Made by a program: the position numbers and the translations under genes | The notes under the pieces: generated by a model | Databases searched by the model: none | What the model saw: only the letters and a program-made list of their open reading frames with translations | What the model was told of the DNA's origin: nothing | DNA from: Paramoeba atlantica | Lineage: Eukaryota > Discosea | Assembly (NCBI GenBank): GCA_977017575.1 | Contig: CDRNVI010000091.1 | Location: 1 to 64,000, forward strand | Length of the DNA: 64,000 bases | Direction: 5' to 3' | In this document: piece by piece, positions 18,756 through 27,546 of the stretch | Position numbering within the stretch: the stretch's first letter is position 1 | Layout of the letters: every line of letters begins with the position of its first letter

Positions 18756-18959
18756 AAAAAGGTGTACTTTTTTTCGTTCATTCGTTATTCCCCCGGTCAC
18801 TGGAACGCGTTTTGATAAAAACAATGGATCTGGAACTTAGTTATACTAGTTACATAGTAAGTTATACTAAGAGCTGAAAAATATTCCTCAAACTCTTAAA
18901 CAGTTGTGGTTTGTAAATTCGGGGAACAGAATCAATCATTTATTATCAATCATTTAGAG

Positions 18960-19212
18960 GGCTGAAATCACCTGGGTTTGCCTAGGTTTGCCTGGGTTTG
19001 CTAATTTTCTATATTGTAGTGGTTTCAAAATGTCTTCCCCCCTGCGGAAATTTTTCGCCTTGTTTATGTAACCCGGGGTGCGGATTAATATTTAAATGCG
19101 GATTAATATTTAAATTCGCTTTAATCTTTAAATTGCAAGTTAATATTTAAATTTTATTTAAATATTAACCTGTTTGCACATTAATATTTAAATGCAGATT
19201 AATATTTAACCC
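18960..19212. repeat. Short tandem repeats GGGTTTGCCT and ATTAATATTTAAATGC
   Basis: CCTGGGTTTG/CCTAGGTTTG is repeated three times at 18970-19001. From 19082 to 19210, TGCGGATTAATATTTAAAT and close variants recur about six times, including an inverted copy. It is non-coding and abuts the left end of the Merlin-like element. Confidence 0.75.
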
Positions 19213-19223
19213 CCTCTTATACG

Positions 19224-20467
19224 CAATTTTTTGGCTAAACTGAAGCAAAATTCGTTTTTTTCGTTTTTTTCATAAATCCGTTCAAAAATTGCTCAAAAAA
19301 TGTTGAAATATTTAAACTCACAACTTTAGACTTAAAAAGCGGACACTATACGTATACGCAAGCGCAGTGCTCTTTTAAATTTTCAAGCACGCGCAACAAA
19401 GCATCCCCCCCATTACACTTCAAACTTCCGCTTCCCTGCTCTGCGTAGGCCTGCACCCGATCTTCTCTCCGGGCGGCTTTCCGGCCCAACACACCACCTT
19501 CACGCTTTGAACGCTTCTTGACGATTGAGTTCGCACATTCCACAGTGTTTGTGTGCACACCTTCCTCTGTGACCGACTGTCGACGGTGGTTGACGCTTTC
19601 CCACTTGTAGTACTGCCCGAGACGAACATTGTGACGAGCGCCGTCTGTTCAAATTCTGGTACGTTCTCCTGCGGCTAGTTCTGTAATTCCGGGGACAAGA
19701 GAACCAGCAGTGCGATCTGGTACTACTTGCATTAAAATTTCGGATAACTTGTTGTTTCGAGTCGTCACCGCAACCGTTTGGGCTACTTGCGTACCTTCTG
19801 CGCGCACGCGCCTCGAACCGTGACTACCTCGGTGACGTTTCCGAACCGAGAAAAAAGTTTCATCACCCTGCATCGAGTGGACGCTCCCTCTTTGTCGGGC
19901 GCGTCGACGCAAATGACAAGTTGCCATGATGGAATCAATCCACTGACGTAGTGATATAATTGTTTTCTCACTGAGCTCCGTCTCTGCAACAGACACCTCA
20001 TGTTTATTCCCCCGAACGTAAAGTACAATGTACTTCAGTGTTTGTTTAGCGCTTCGCTGCGCCCTGCCCGGCAACAGTGGACCCGTCTTCTCATATATCC
20101 CTTTGCAAGACTTCGTGCACTTCCATTTTTCACCATTCATTTCCATAGTGTGGTCACTCGTGTGATTTCGCTTGCAACATATGACCTTTTGTGCCACTAA
20201 CTTATGATCTTGTAGCCACTCCACACACTGCTTTTCAGTCCAAGTTGCAATCTTACTTATTGTCAGCTTTCGCCGACAAGAAAACCCAACACACCCCGTG
20301 CAAGGCATGGAAAGATAGACCAAGTAACTGGAAATGGCGAAAAGAATAGCGAAAAACTCAAGAAAATATGAATACGATCTCTGGAGAAGTATTTTCTACA
20401 ATCAGAGAATTTGATAGACAAAAGCTGAAAAAAACCGAATTTTGCTTCAGTTTCACCAATTTTTTCC
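19224..20467 (-). mobile_element. Merlin/ISXO2-type transposon (~1.24 kb)
   Basis: The left end (about 19224-19260) holds AAACTGAAGCAAAATTCG, and the right end (about 20428-20467) holds its inverse CGAATTTTGCTTCAGTTT; matching T-runs and TTGG extend both arms to about 38 bases. The single minus-strand frame between them encodes an ISXO2-like DDE transposase with one internal stop. The size suits a Merlin element. Confidence 0.75.
19346..20323 (-). pseudogene. Merlin/ISXO2-like transposase with one in-frame TGA
   Basis: One reading frame of about 326 codons is interrupted only by TGA at 19649-19651. The N-terminal part has a zinc-ribbon-like set of cysteines (CTGC, CKRNHTS, CTKSC) typical of the ISXO2 group. 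DDE motifs follow: GDETFFSVRKRHRG (first D), TDGARHNVRLGQYYKW just after the TGA, then VNHRR and the very characteristic GVHTNTVECANSIVKK. The stop falls two residues before the second catalytic aspartate, so a truncated product would be inactive. Three other genes in the window end with TGA, so reassignment is unlikely and a nonsense mutation is the simple reading. Confidence 0.85.
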
Positions 20468-20941
20468 ACGCTTGTGCACTTCCGAGCCTCGTTCCGAGTC
20501 ACTTTTTTATTAAACGGGTTCTAAAAACTGCGTACTGTACTCGACTTTTTGATGCAATACGGAGATTAGTATACGGAGTAGTGAAAAAGACCTGTACTTT
20601 CAAAGTAACCTTAGTAGGCGATTTAGTACGCACCGTGTCTCCCTCAATAAAAGATCATAGTTACAGTGTATGTCGAATACCTCATGCAGAGGTATTGCGC
20701 TAATCTCAGGGGAATGCGCTAAAAAACGTTAATAACACAATAACAAACTTCTTTTTTTAATCCATTCTCATTTTCAACGCTCTTTTTGAGTTGAACGTTG
20801 ACACAATAATTTGTCATTCTTGAGATGGTCATTCTTATTTTCGTGACTCTCAGATGGGTGACGACAACTGTTCATCAAGGAAAGAGTATCAATTATCACG
20901 TCGTCCTCTAGCATCATATTTTACCATATCTCCTATTTTTC
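20468..20941. other. Spacer upstream of the 20942 gene
   Basis: No gene is supported. A T-rich stretch followed by CTCTCAG at 20847-20853 resembles a trans-splice acceptor and is followed at once by ATGGGTGACGAC. That ATG opens a frame of 87 codons different from the gene at 20942, so it may be an upstream frame or the acceptor may serve the downstream gene. Confidence 0.4.
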
Positions 20942-22186
20942 ATGAAAGCCATCGTGTTACCGAGAAAAAATCTAGCAAGCAAATACGCTACATTCCGTTT
21001 TTATACCTCTCTTGGAACGCCAAAAGAAGCATCAAAAGAACTACTTGCCGAATTCCTTCGGGAAAAACGAAACGCACTACAGGTAGAAAACATAAAACTT
21101 CTGAATTTTATCTCTGAAGCCCGCCGTCGTTCATTGCAGCTACGAAATAACCTGAATCGCTACCCTTCCGAGAAAAAACAACCTATATCTTCAAACATTC
21201 CCACATGTGTCATAAGAAAAAGGTCCTCCCTAGTAGAGGGCAGCGCGATTGTCTCATTTACAGGTATTGTTGAATCCGTACGCAAAGGTCTGTCCCTCCA
21301 ACAAGAGACTTCAAATCAAAAAAAACACAAAAATGTCCCTACCTGGGAAATCCCAGACACCTCTTGTCCATCAGCATCAAATGCTACACCTACGTCTCCA
21401 ATTCGTCACACTCTCCCCGACGAGTGTTGCATCCTTACCCTACGTATTCCCAGTTTCCTCCCTGGCTTAGGCACCCCGGACCTCACGTGTGTGCTCCAGG
21501 ACGCCTACAACACGGGTCACGAACCTCCGAGTCACGCCGTCGACTCTATTTCACATTTTTCTTCTTCATCTTCTCGCCCAAATTTTTCTTTTTCTTCTTT
21601 TTCCTTATCTTCTTCTTATGCTTCTTTCACCCCTCCCTCGTGCTACGGTCGAGCGGAGTATGAAGTAGTCCGCTACGTGGTATATACCTTTGGGGTGTGT
21701 GCCAGACTCGCACTCCAGGAGGTGCGTCGCCGGCACGTGGTGAGTGTCACCGGAAACCTTCACACGGGGATGTACGCACAAACCCACGCACGAGCCCAAG
21801 TCAACGCCTATCGAAATTATTGCCTACAAAAGGTAAGGGAAGAAAAAGCGAAGGGGGGCCAAGAGAATCCAGGGGAAGTCTCCTCCGTGGGAAATACTAT
21901 AGGAGAGGGACACGCCCCTGCTTATTGTTTTCCAGAAACAGAGCAGGAGATACAACAACGGTTGTACTCTCTTCCTCTTGAGTATCCTAAAGAGGGTTTG
22001 CCGTTAAGTCTAACAAAAACCGGGGAATTCTACCCCGAGGGGATACAACCCTTGGATGGGGAAAGCCGCAAACCAGCTCTTCACGAGCGGCATGGTCACG
22101 TGATTGTGTCCCACCCCCAGGGATCTGTAATGGTCCTTGGAGGGGTCACGAGGGAGGAGGAACAGGAGTTAGTGGGAGAGGGTTAG
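20942..22186 (+). CDS. Hypothetical protein with basic N-terminus
   Basis: I do not recognise this 414-residue protein. It begins MKAIVLPRKNLASKYATFRF, which could be a mitochondrial presequence, followed by a helix (ELLAEFLREKRNALQVENIK) and a long Ser/Pro-rich segment with a Ser/Phe-rich stretch at about residues 200-225. A conserved-looking block lies at about 230-290 (EYEVVRYVVYTFGVCARLAL, HARAQVNAYRNYCLQKVREE). The C-terminus is charged. No catalytic motif is seen. An alternative upstream ATG at 20854 is in another frame. Confidence 0.6.
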   Translation: MKAIVLPRKNLASKYATFRFYTSLGTPKEASKELLAEFLREKRNALQVENIKLLNFISEARRRSLQLRNNLNRYPSEKKQPISSNIPTCVIRKRSSLVEGSAIVSFTGIVESVRKGLSLQQETSNQKKHKNVPTWEIPDTSCPSASNATPTSPIRHTLPDECCILTLRIPSFLPGLGTPDLTCVLQDAYNTGHEPPSHAVDSISHFSSSSSRPNFSFSSFSLSSSYASFTPPSCYGRAEYEVVRYVVYTFGVCARLALQEVRRRHVVSVTGNLHTGMYAQTHARAQVNAYRNYCLQKVREEKAKGGQENPGEVSSVGNTIGEGHAPAYCFPETEQEIQQRLYSLPLEYPKEGLPLSLTKTGEFYPEGIQPLDGESRKPALHERHGHVIVSHPQGSVMVLGGVTREEEQELVGEG

Positions 22187-22388
22187 TTATAGGGTCACGA
22201 ATGGGTCATACAATTTCCAGAGATTAGTGTCTTAAGTGGTATGTACAGTGTAGCATAGAGTATGTGTTGCTTTATTTCGCGACAGTTTCGTTTTATTTCT
22301 TGTAGCTTTTCCTTGGTAAAAAAATGAATTTTTCTCTTTCTCTCTTTTGAGTTTCTTTCCCGACATACATATACATGTATGTATTTCT

Positions 22389-23249
22389 ATGTTTGTCTCG
22401 TTAAGTGTACGTTTAACATGTGCAAAGGATCCGTTAGCCAAAGTTGATGCACTGCATCCTGCGAGGGTTCGTGGGGCTGTTCTTCCTCAAGTGTATGACA
22501 TGTCTCGGCTTATCGAAAACGCTACATTTGACTCATGCCTCAACTGGAGAATAGATGTTGAAGTATGTAAGTGGGACGGCCTCCACTGCAACAGTAGGGG
22601 GGAGATATATTCCCTTGGTTGGTCATTCAGTGATCTTGAGTATTTACATCCCGCATTGCGGTCAAGTCAAAGTCTTAAAGGCACAATGAACTTTAAGTGC
22701 CTTCCTCGAACCCTAGAGACTGTGGACTTTCAAGAAAATCAATTAACCGGGGAAGTGTGTCTGGTAGATCTGCCACCAAACATGCAGGTTTTTGCCCTTA
22801 GTAAGAACTGTTTTACCGGTTCAATCGATTTGACGTCTCTTCCGGAGAGTTTGGAACACCTCTATCTGGACGAGAATCGTTTTTCTGGTGAAATTTGTTT
22901 GAACAAGCTTCCGGCACAAATGGATTTTCTTTGCCTTGGAGGAAACGCTTTAACGGGTCACGTTGATTTACGTTCCCTCCCGCAGGGAATGACGAGACTG
23001 AATTTGGATAGAAATCAATTTTCAGGGCCACTATTCTTGAATGATCTTCCACCTAATATGGAAGAACTTCTTCTTGACAATAACGACTTTTCTTCTATTG
23101 ATTTAAGACGACTTCCATGTAATTTGTGCACGTTCACTTTATCCAATAATAAAGAACTTCGTGGTGAGATTCAGAAATCAAATCTTCCAAGGAATTTAAA
23201 GCACCTGATGTATACTTCTTTTGGTACCAAGCTTAAATTTATCGATTAA
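22389..23249 (+). CDS. Secreted LRR protein, locus 6
   Basis: A 286-residue LRR protein. The ATG at 22389 gives a short hydrophobic start (MFVSLSVRLTCAKD). Next come ARVRGAVLPQVYDMSRLI and the cap CKWDGLHC, then about eight regular repeats such as LPESLEHLYLDENRFSGEIC and LPQGMTRLNLDRNQFSGPLF. The C-cap is NKELRGEIQKSNLPRNLKHL, the class of loci 1, 4, 7 and 8. It has the most regular repeats in the window. The following spacer is rich in ACACTTATA microsatellite. Confidence 0.87.
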   Translation: MFVSLSVRLTCAKDPLAKVDALHPARVRGAVLPQVYDMSRLIENATFDSCLNWRIDVEVCKWDGLHCNSRGEIYSLGWSFSDLEYLHPALRSSQSLKGTMNFKCLPRTLETVDFQENQLTGEVCLVDLPPNMQVFALSKNCFTGSIDLTSLPESLEHLYLDENRFSGEICLNKLPAQMDFLCLGGNALTGHVDLRSLPQGMTRLNLDRNQFSGPLFLNDLPPNMEELLLDNNDFSSIDLRRLPCNLCTFTLSNNKELRGEIQKSNLPRNLKHLMYTSFGTKLKFID

Positions 23250-23517
23250 CTATGACTAACCCCCCCCTCGCTTATACACTTGCTGTATATACACTTACGG
23301 TTATAAATCCCTCGACAATAATAAGGCACCCCCCCTTGTTTTACAACACTATATACACTTACACTTATATATACACATATTTGCTACCTTTGCTTGTATA
23401 CACTTACACAAGTGTTTCCGGCATAAGAAAAACAAAGATACGGAGCCACACAGTGTGGGTCACACAGTACTTCCACCTTTCCATGTCGGATATTTTTTAA
23501 TCAAACCAAGTACTCAA

Positions 23518-24447
23518 ATGAACTCCGCAGACTCGGATGATGAGCTTGACAGCGTTTTGGATACTGCCCTTAACTCCTTTGACATCAAACAACAGGAAGA
23601 GAAGGCGAAGAGAGCACAAGCAGCGTCGCACTCCCCTTCTCCCACACTTCCCGGTGAGGAGGAAGAAATGCTTCACCTTGTGCAGCAACTTACCACACAG
23701 CTACTGCAGAACCCCGATCAGGAACCCGCACTCAGCGCGGCGCAGGAGAAAAGGTTAGAAGCGTACGTTGCACGTGAGATGCGAAACACTCCGGAGCTTT
23801 CCAGCGTCCTTCCCACCGATGCCCCTCTTGAGCATATCTCCGAGGAGCAGCTTCTCGCCTCCTTGGAGCAGCTTCAACAAATGTGTGACGAAATGGGAGA
23901 AACAAAAACAGCGAAAGGTAAGATCTCCTCAAAGAAACCAGAGGAGGGCTCAATCAAAACTCTAGAGGGGCTACATGAAGCAGAAATGGTCTCGGGGACC
24001 GAAGACAGTCTCTCGCCTCTTCCAGACGTTTCACCTTCTATTTCAGAAGCTACAGGCTCGGCCACGAAGTCACAGTACGAACGTTTCGAAAAGAAATTAC
24101 TCGAAAAAACGATCTCCTTGGATAATTTTGCAATACCGTTTTTACGGCTTCAAAAAGCGTGTGAGCGGTGGGAGGAGACCCGTGCGGGGAGTGCATCCGA
24201 AAATGAGGTGATCTGTGTGAATCACCACCGTACGGTGCTGACCCAATTGTGTGAGCTGCTCTCGGGATCTGCGTCCTCCGTATCGTCTCCTTGCGCAGGT
24301 AGTGAGGTAGATGAGGCACGTGTAGCTTCGGCACTGGGGGCACATAGTCCGGAAATTTTTACTGTTTTAGAGCGACTATATGATAAGGGGGAGCCTCCAT
24401 CGAGCTTGCTGGATCTTCTTCAGGAAATCGAAAAGGAGGGGCAGTAA
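23518..24447 (+). CDS. PEX19: Peroxin 19 homologue
   Basis: PEX19 is the cytosolic receptor and chaperone for peroxisomal (glycosomal) membrane proteins and docks on PEX3. The 309-residue protein starts with an acidic helix, DSDDELDSVLDTALNSFD, like the PEX3-binding N-terminus. A middle part has EEEMLHLVQQLTTQLLQNPD. The C-terminal helical cargo-binding domain includes YERFEKKLLEK, TVLTQLCELL and the final LYDKGEPPSSLLDLLQEI, which matches the G.PP..L...M/L ending of the family. There is no C-terminal CaaX farnesylation box, as I recall also for trypanosome PEX19. The ATG at 23518 is the first in frame. Sequence identity is low, so the call rests on this order of motifs. Confidence 0.75.
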   Translation: MNSADSDDELDSVLDTALNSFDIKQQEEKAKRAQAASHSPSPTLPGEEEEMLHLVQQLTTQLLQNPDQEPALSAAQEKRLEAYVAREMRNTPELSSVLPTDAPLEHISEEQLLASLEQLQQMCDEMGETKTAKGKISSKKPEEGSIKTLEGLHEAEMVSGTEDSLSPLPDVSPSISEATGSATKSQYERFEKKLLEKTISLDNFAIPFLRLQKACERWEETRAGSASENEVICVNHHRTVLTQLCELLSGSASSVSSPCAGSEVDEARVASALGAHSPEIFTVLERLYDKGEPPSSLLDLLQEIEKEGQ

Positions 24448-24614
24448 GCGTTTTTCAGAGTCAAGACGCGAACAGTATCCATGCATGGAGAGTTTATTAT
24501 CGTGAAACCTTTAAATTCCATTTTTTTATGGGGAATAGAGTTTGAACCTGCTTCTTCTTCTTCTTCTTTCACCTCTTCTTTCTTCCACCTTTTCCTTCCC
24601 TCCCCCACCCCTCC

Positions 24615-25217
24615 ATGGCCTTCACCCTCCCCCCTCTCCCCTACCCCACCGACGCTCTCGTCCCCAAGGGCTTCTCCGTCGAGCAGCTCACCTTCCACTA
24701 CGAAAAGCACCACCGCGGGTACGTCACGAAGCTCAACGCCGCCGCGGCCGCCTCCCCGCCCCTGGCCGCGTTGGGCTCCGTCGAGGCCGTCATCCGGCAC
24801 GAGCCCGAGGGGGGCGCGCACTACAACCTCGCGGCCCAGATCTACAACCACACGTTCTACTGGAACGGGCTGAGTCCCCGCGGCGGGGGGCTCCCGTCCG
24901 GGGCGCTCGCGGCCCGCATCGAACACGACTTCGGCTCGTTCGAGGCGTTTCGCGAGAAGTTCACCGCCGCCGCGACGAGCCACTTTGGCAGCGGATGGGC
25001 GTGGCTGGTGCAGGAGAGTGAGGGGAAGACGCTCAAGGTGGTCTCGACCCATGACGCGGGGTGTCCGCTGTCCCGGGAGGGGATGGTGCCTCTGCTGGCG
25101 TGTGATGTGTGGGAACATGCGTATTATATTGATTACCGGAATGACCGGGCGTCGTATATTGAAAGTTTTTGGAGTGCGGTGAATTGGGATTTCGTGGCGT
25201 CGAATTTGTTGAAGTAA
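24615..25217 (+). CDS. SOD: Iron superoxide dismutase
   Basis: A 200-residue Fe-type superoxide dismutase that removes superoxide. The metal ligands are His28 in TFHYEKHHRGYV, His in YNHTFYWNG, and Asp and His in CDVWEHAYYIDYRNDRASYI. Iron rather than manganese use is supported by the Gln in LAAQIYNHTFYW and the Ala-Gly in THDAGCPL. The block FGSGWAWLV...THDAGCPL closely resembles trypanosomatid SODs, the best taxonomic hint in the window. There is no obvious presequence or C-terminal SKL-type signal (it ends ASNLLK), so a cytosolic location is the default. A (CTT)n-rich pyrimidine tract precedes the ATG. The gene starts C-rich and ends G-rich with the switch near 24890. Confidence 0.96.
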   Translation: MAFTLPPLPYPTDALVPKGFSVEQLTFHYEKHHRGYVTKLNAAAAASPPLAALGSVEAVIRHEPEGGAHYNLAAQIYNHTFYWNGLSPRGGGLPSGALAARIEHDFGSFEAFREKFTAAATSHFGSGWAWLVQESEGKTLKVVSTHDAGCPLSREGMVPLLACDVWEHAYYIDYRNDRASYIESFWSAVNWDFVASNLLK

Positions 25218-25634
25218 GGCGAGGTGAGAGGTTGCTTTTTTTGGTGCTGTTTATACAAAGGATTCGCGGGTGAAAAGTTGGTGTTTAAAGTGGTTGATTG
25301 TGTAGCAGAGTAAGAAATTATATTTTATTCGTTTTGCCTTTGCAAAAAAGAAATAAGAACACTTTTGTTTCGTTTTTCTTTTGCCATGCTTGAAAAATAA
25401 AGTGATAATTACATGACGTTGAATCAAGTTGCTATTTTTCTTACATTACACGCAATGAATCGATGATTTATTAAATACTTTGGCATGGATAGAGACGGAG
25501 AGAATTTTTCTTTACAGGATATAGTTTTTTCACCCAGGTGACTCAGCAGTAAAAAGGTCAATAAATTGGTCATCTAATGAATCGTTGTTTTCCACCACAA
25601 ACTAAGCGAGCAACATGTAATTTTTCTGTTCAGC
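25218..25634. other. Spacer between SOD and LRR locus 7
   Basis: AT-rich with no gene, tRNA-like fold or strong repeat seen by eye. It presumably holds the SOD 3' UTR. Confidence 0.4.
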
Positions 25635-25683
25635 ATTTTTTCTCTTAATACTATTTTATTGTCATTGCTCCAACTCTTTCGAG
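25635..25683 (+). promoter_or_regulatory. Probable trans-splice acceptor for LRR locus 7
   Basis: A pyrimidine-rich tract ends CAACTCTTTCGAG, with AG at 25682-25683. This leaves an eight-base leader before the ATG at 25692 and supports that start. Confidence 0.5.
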
Positions 25684-25691
25684 CCATTACA

Positions 25692-26303
25692 ATGTCACGC
25701 GGTGTTTCATGCGCAGATCAATCTCCAATAGCCCTGAAACCAGGCAAAATACGTGGCACATCACTACCACAGGAGTATTACCTCTCCATTCTAATCCAGC
25801 ATATGAGTGATAATAGGTGGTTGGGCAAAGAAGGCCACGCCTGCGAATGGAATGGAGTTGGATGCAATGCTGAACGTATCATTACTGATCTGCGGTGGTC
25901 GGGATGTGGGCTGCGCGGCACTGTACCATGGGAACATATACCAGAAACCGTCCTCTCACTAGATTTCGGTAAGTCGGAATTTGAATTCGGGGAAAAATTT
26001 TCTCGTAATAATCTACAGGGAACAGTGAATTGGGGTGCGTTCCCTCGTATGCTACGAGAACTTTCTCTGTCGCACAACAAGTTTGAGGGCGAAATTCTCT
26101 TCGCTGAGCTTCCCGCGACGTTGCGAAAACTAAATTTAAAATCCAACCGCTTCTCCGGGGTTATTTGCTTTGAAACAATTCCTAAGGATCTCGTTTTTTG
26201 TGATTTGACAAAGAACAGGGATCTGAGAGGGAAGCTCGACCAAACTAAACTCGGGGGATCTGTTCGTTTCAACGTAGCGCACACTATGATTGCTGTACTA
26301 TAA
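25692..26303 (+). CDS. LRR protein, locus 7
   Basis: A 203-residue LRR protein starting MSRGVSCADQSPIALKPGKI. The cap motif is CEWNGVGC, followed by the turn ITDLRWSGCGLRGTVPWEHI. Between the first and second repeats there is an unusual stretch (FGKSEFEFGEKFSRNNLQG), perhaps from a small in-frame insertion. Two regular repeats (LPATLRKLNLKSNRFSGVIC) and the C-cap TKNRDLRGKLDQTKLGGSVR follow. It is shorter than the other intact loci. From this ATG no signal peptide is seen, although the frame is open upstream through a hydrophobic MSLLQLFRA-like segment lacking an ATG. Confidence 0.8.
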   Translation: MSRGVSCADQSPIALKPGKIRGTSLPQEYYLSILIQHMSDNRWLGKEGHACEWNGVGCNAERIITDLRWSGCGLRGTVPWEHIPETVLSLDFGKSEFEFGEKFSRNNLQGTVNWGAFPRMLRELSLSHNKFEGEILFAELPATLRKLNLKSNRFSGVICFETIPKDLVFCDLTKNRDLRGKLDQTKLGGSVRFNVAHTMIAVL

Positions 26304-27546
26304 TCTTTTTTTTACAATTTTCTTTTTCGACTTGATTTTTTTCAAAAATAGGACGCGTATACAATCTATGTATGACGCAAGAAATCAATCTTTGGGAGAA
26401 GCCTCCGAGCGTTTAGTGATAAAATCAAAAATCTTAAACAGCTCTGCGACAAATCTTGACTGAAGTACGCAATTTCTGTTTCTCTTTTTAGAACACTCTC
26501 AAAACTACAACATTAATTTCATTTACCATACATTTTCTTTGTAAGATAGGGTTGGGCTCGTCGGGGGCTGACTCAGAATACGATGAGTCGGTCTAAAATG
26601 CTGTGCAATATACAAATTTCGTGCACGAGGAAATATCCAAGTATTCGGGTCATAAGGGATGAATTACAAAATAGTTAAAACGTTTAAAAACATTACGGCT
26701 TCACTTATTTAAAAGAAGAAACACCGAGCTTTTTGAATGTGTGTACTATCCATTTTAATGATGTACATACACGCTGTACGCTCGTAGATTTCCGTGTTAC
26801 AAAGCAAAAAACGTATTTTGGGGGATGCTCTTCGTGCTTGATATTTACACTCAACACAATTATTAGTGTAACAAAAAACAGTAAAACAAAATTCGTGAAT
26901 TTTTAATTGTACAACATTTTTAAAAATGGAAAACTATTTATCTATTTTTTGCCCGAATTCTAAAAACAAACTGTTTTTTAACCTAAACGAGGGTCCGGTT
27001 TAGCATACCTGTGAGCTCGTACCATACCGGAGGGGGTATGGTATCGTGACCCAGGGCTGATAGCATACCCCACCTGGTTTTTAGCGGTTCTCCCTGGTTC
27101 TCTTTAGCAGTTCTGAATGGTTGTGCCTAAATCCTTTTTTTTTGTGTTTAACTTTCTTTTCAAACGTCCTTACCACACGTCCGAATACACGCACATTACT
27201 ATTCATACCGAATTACCCGCATACCATTACTATTCCAAATCTATCTGTGAATGGTCTGGCTTACCAGTGACCTTCCGGAGCAATCCGGAATGATTCGGAT
27301 TGGATTGGATTTATTCATACCGCCTACATTTCATGCACTAAAGTTGTCTGTTCAATAACTACCCTCGTGCTAGTTACTATTGTACACCATACAATGTTAT
27401 GGAATTGTCGCGCTTTCAATGACGCATTTATTTTTTCCATTTTATCGTGTACAACAGATCTGTTGGAATTATAGATGTTCTTTTTGCATTCTTTGTAATT
27501 CCAACTGTTTATGGGCTTCACTGCCAAATTTTAAGGCATTGTTTTA
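26304..27546. other. Large spacer with transposon relics
   Basis: No gene is supported in these 1.2 kb. Bases 26850-26925 (ACACAATTATTAGTGTAACA, then AGTAAAACAAAATTCGTGAA) closely match the subterminal part of the pogo-like element at 15120-15190. TACCAGTGACCTTC at 27262 also occurs in that element at about 14996. A hairpin ACCATACC/GGTATGGT lies at 27031-27055. This looks like a decayed, transposase-less relative of the pogo-like element. Confidence 0.55.

Noticed and set aside
19649-19651. Reassignment of TGA to a sense codon
   Set aside because: LRR loci 4 and 9 and the giant 31440 gene end with TGA at sensible positions, and other TGA codons do not interrupt conserved genes.
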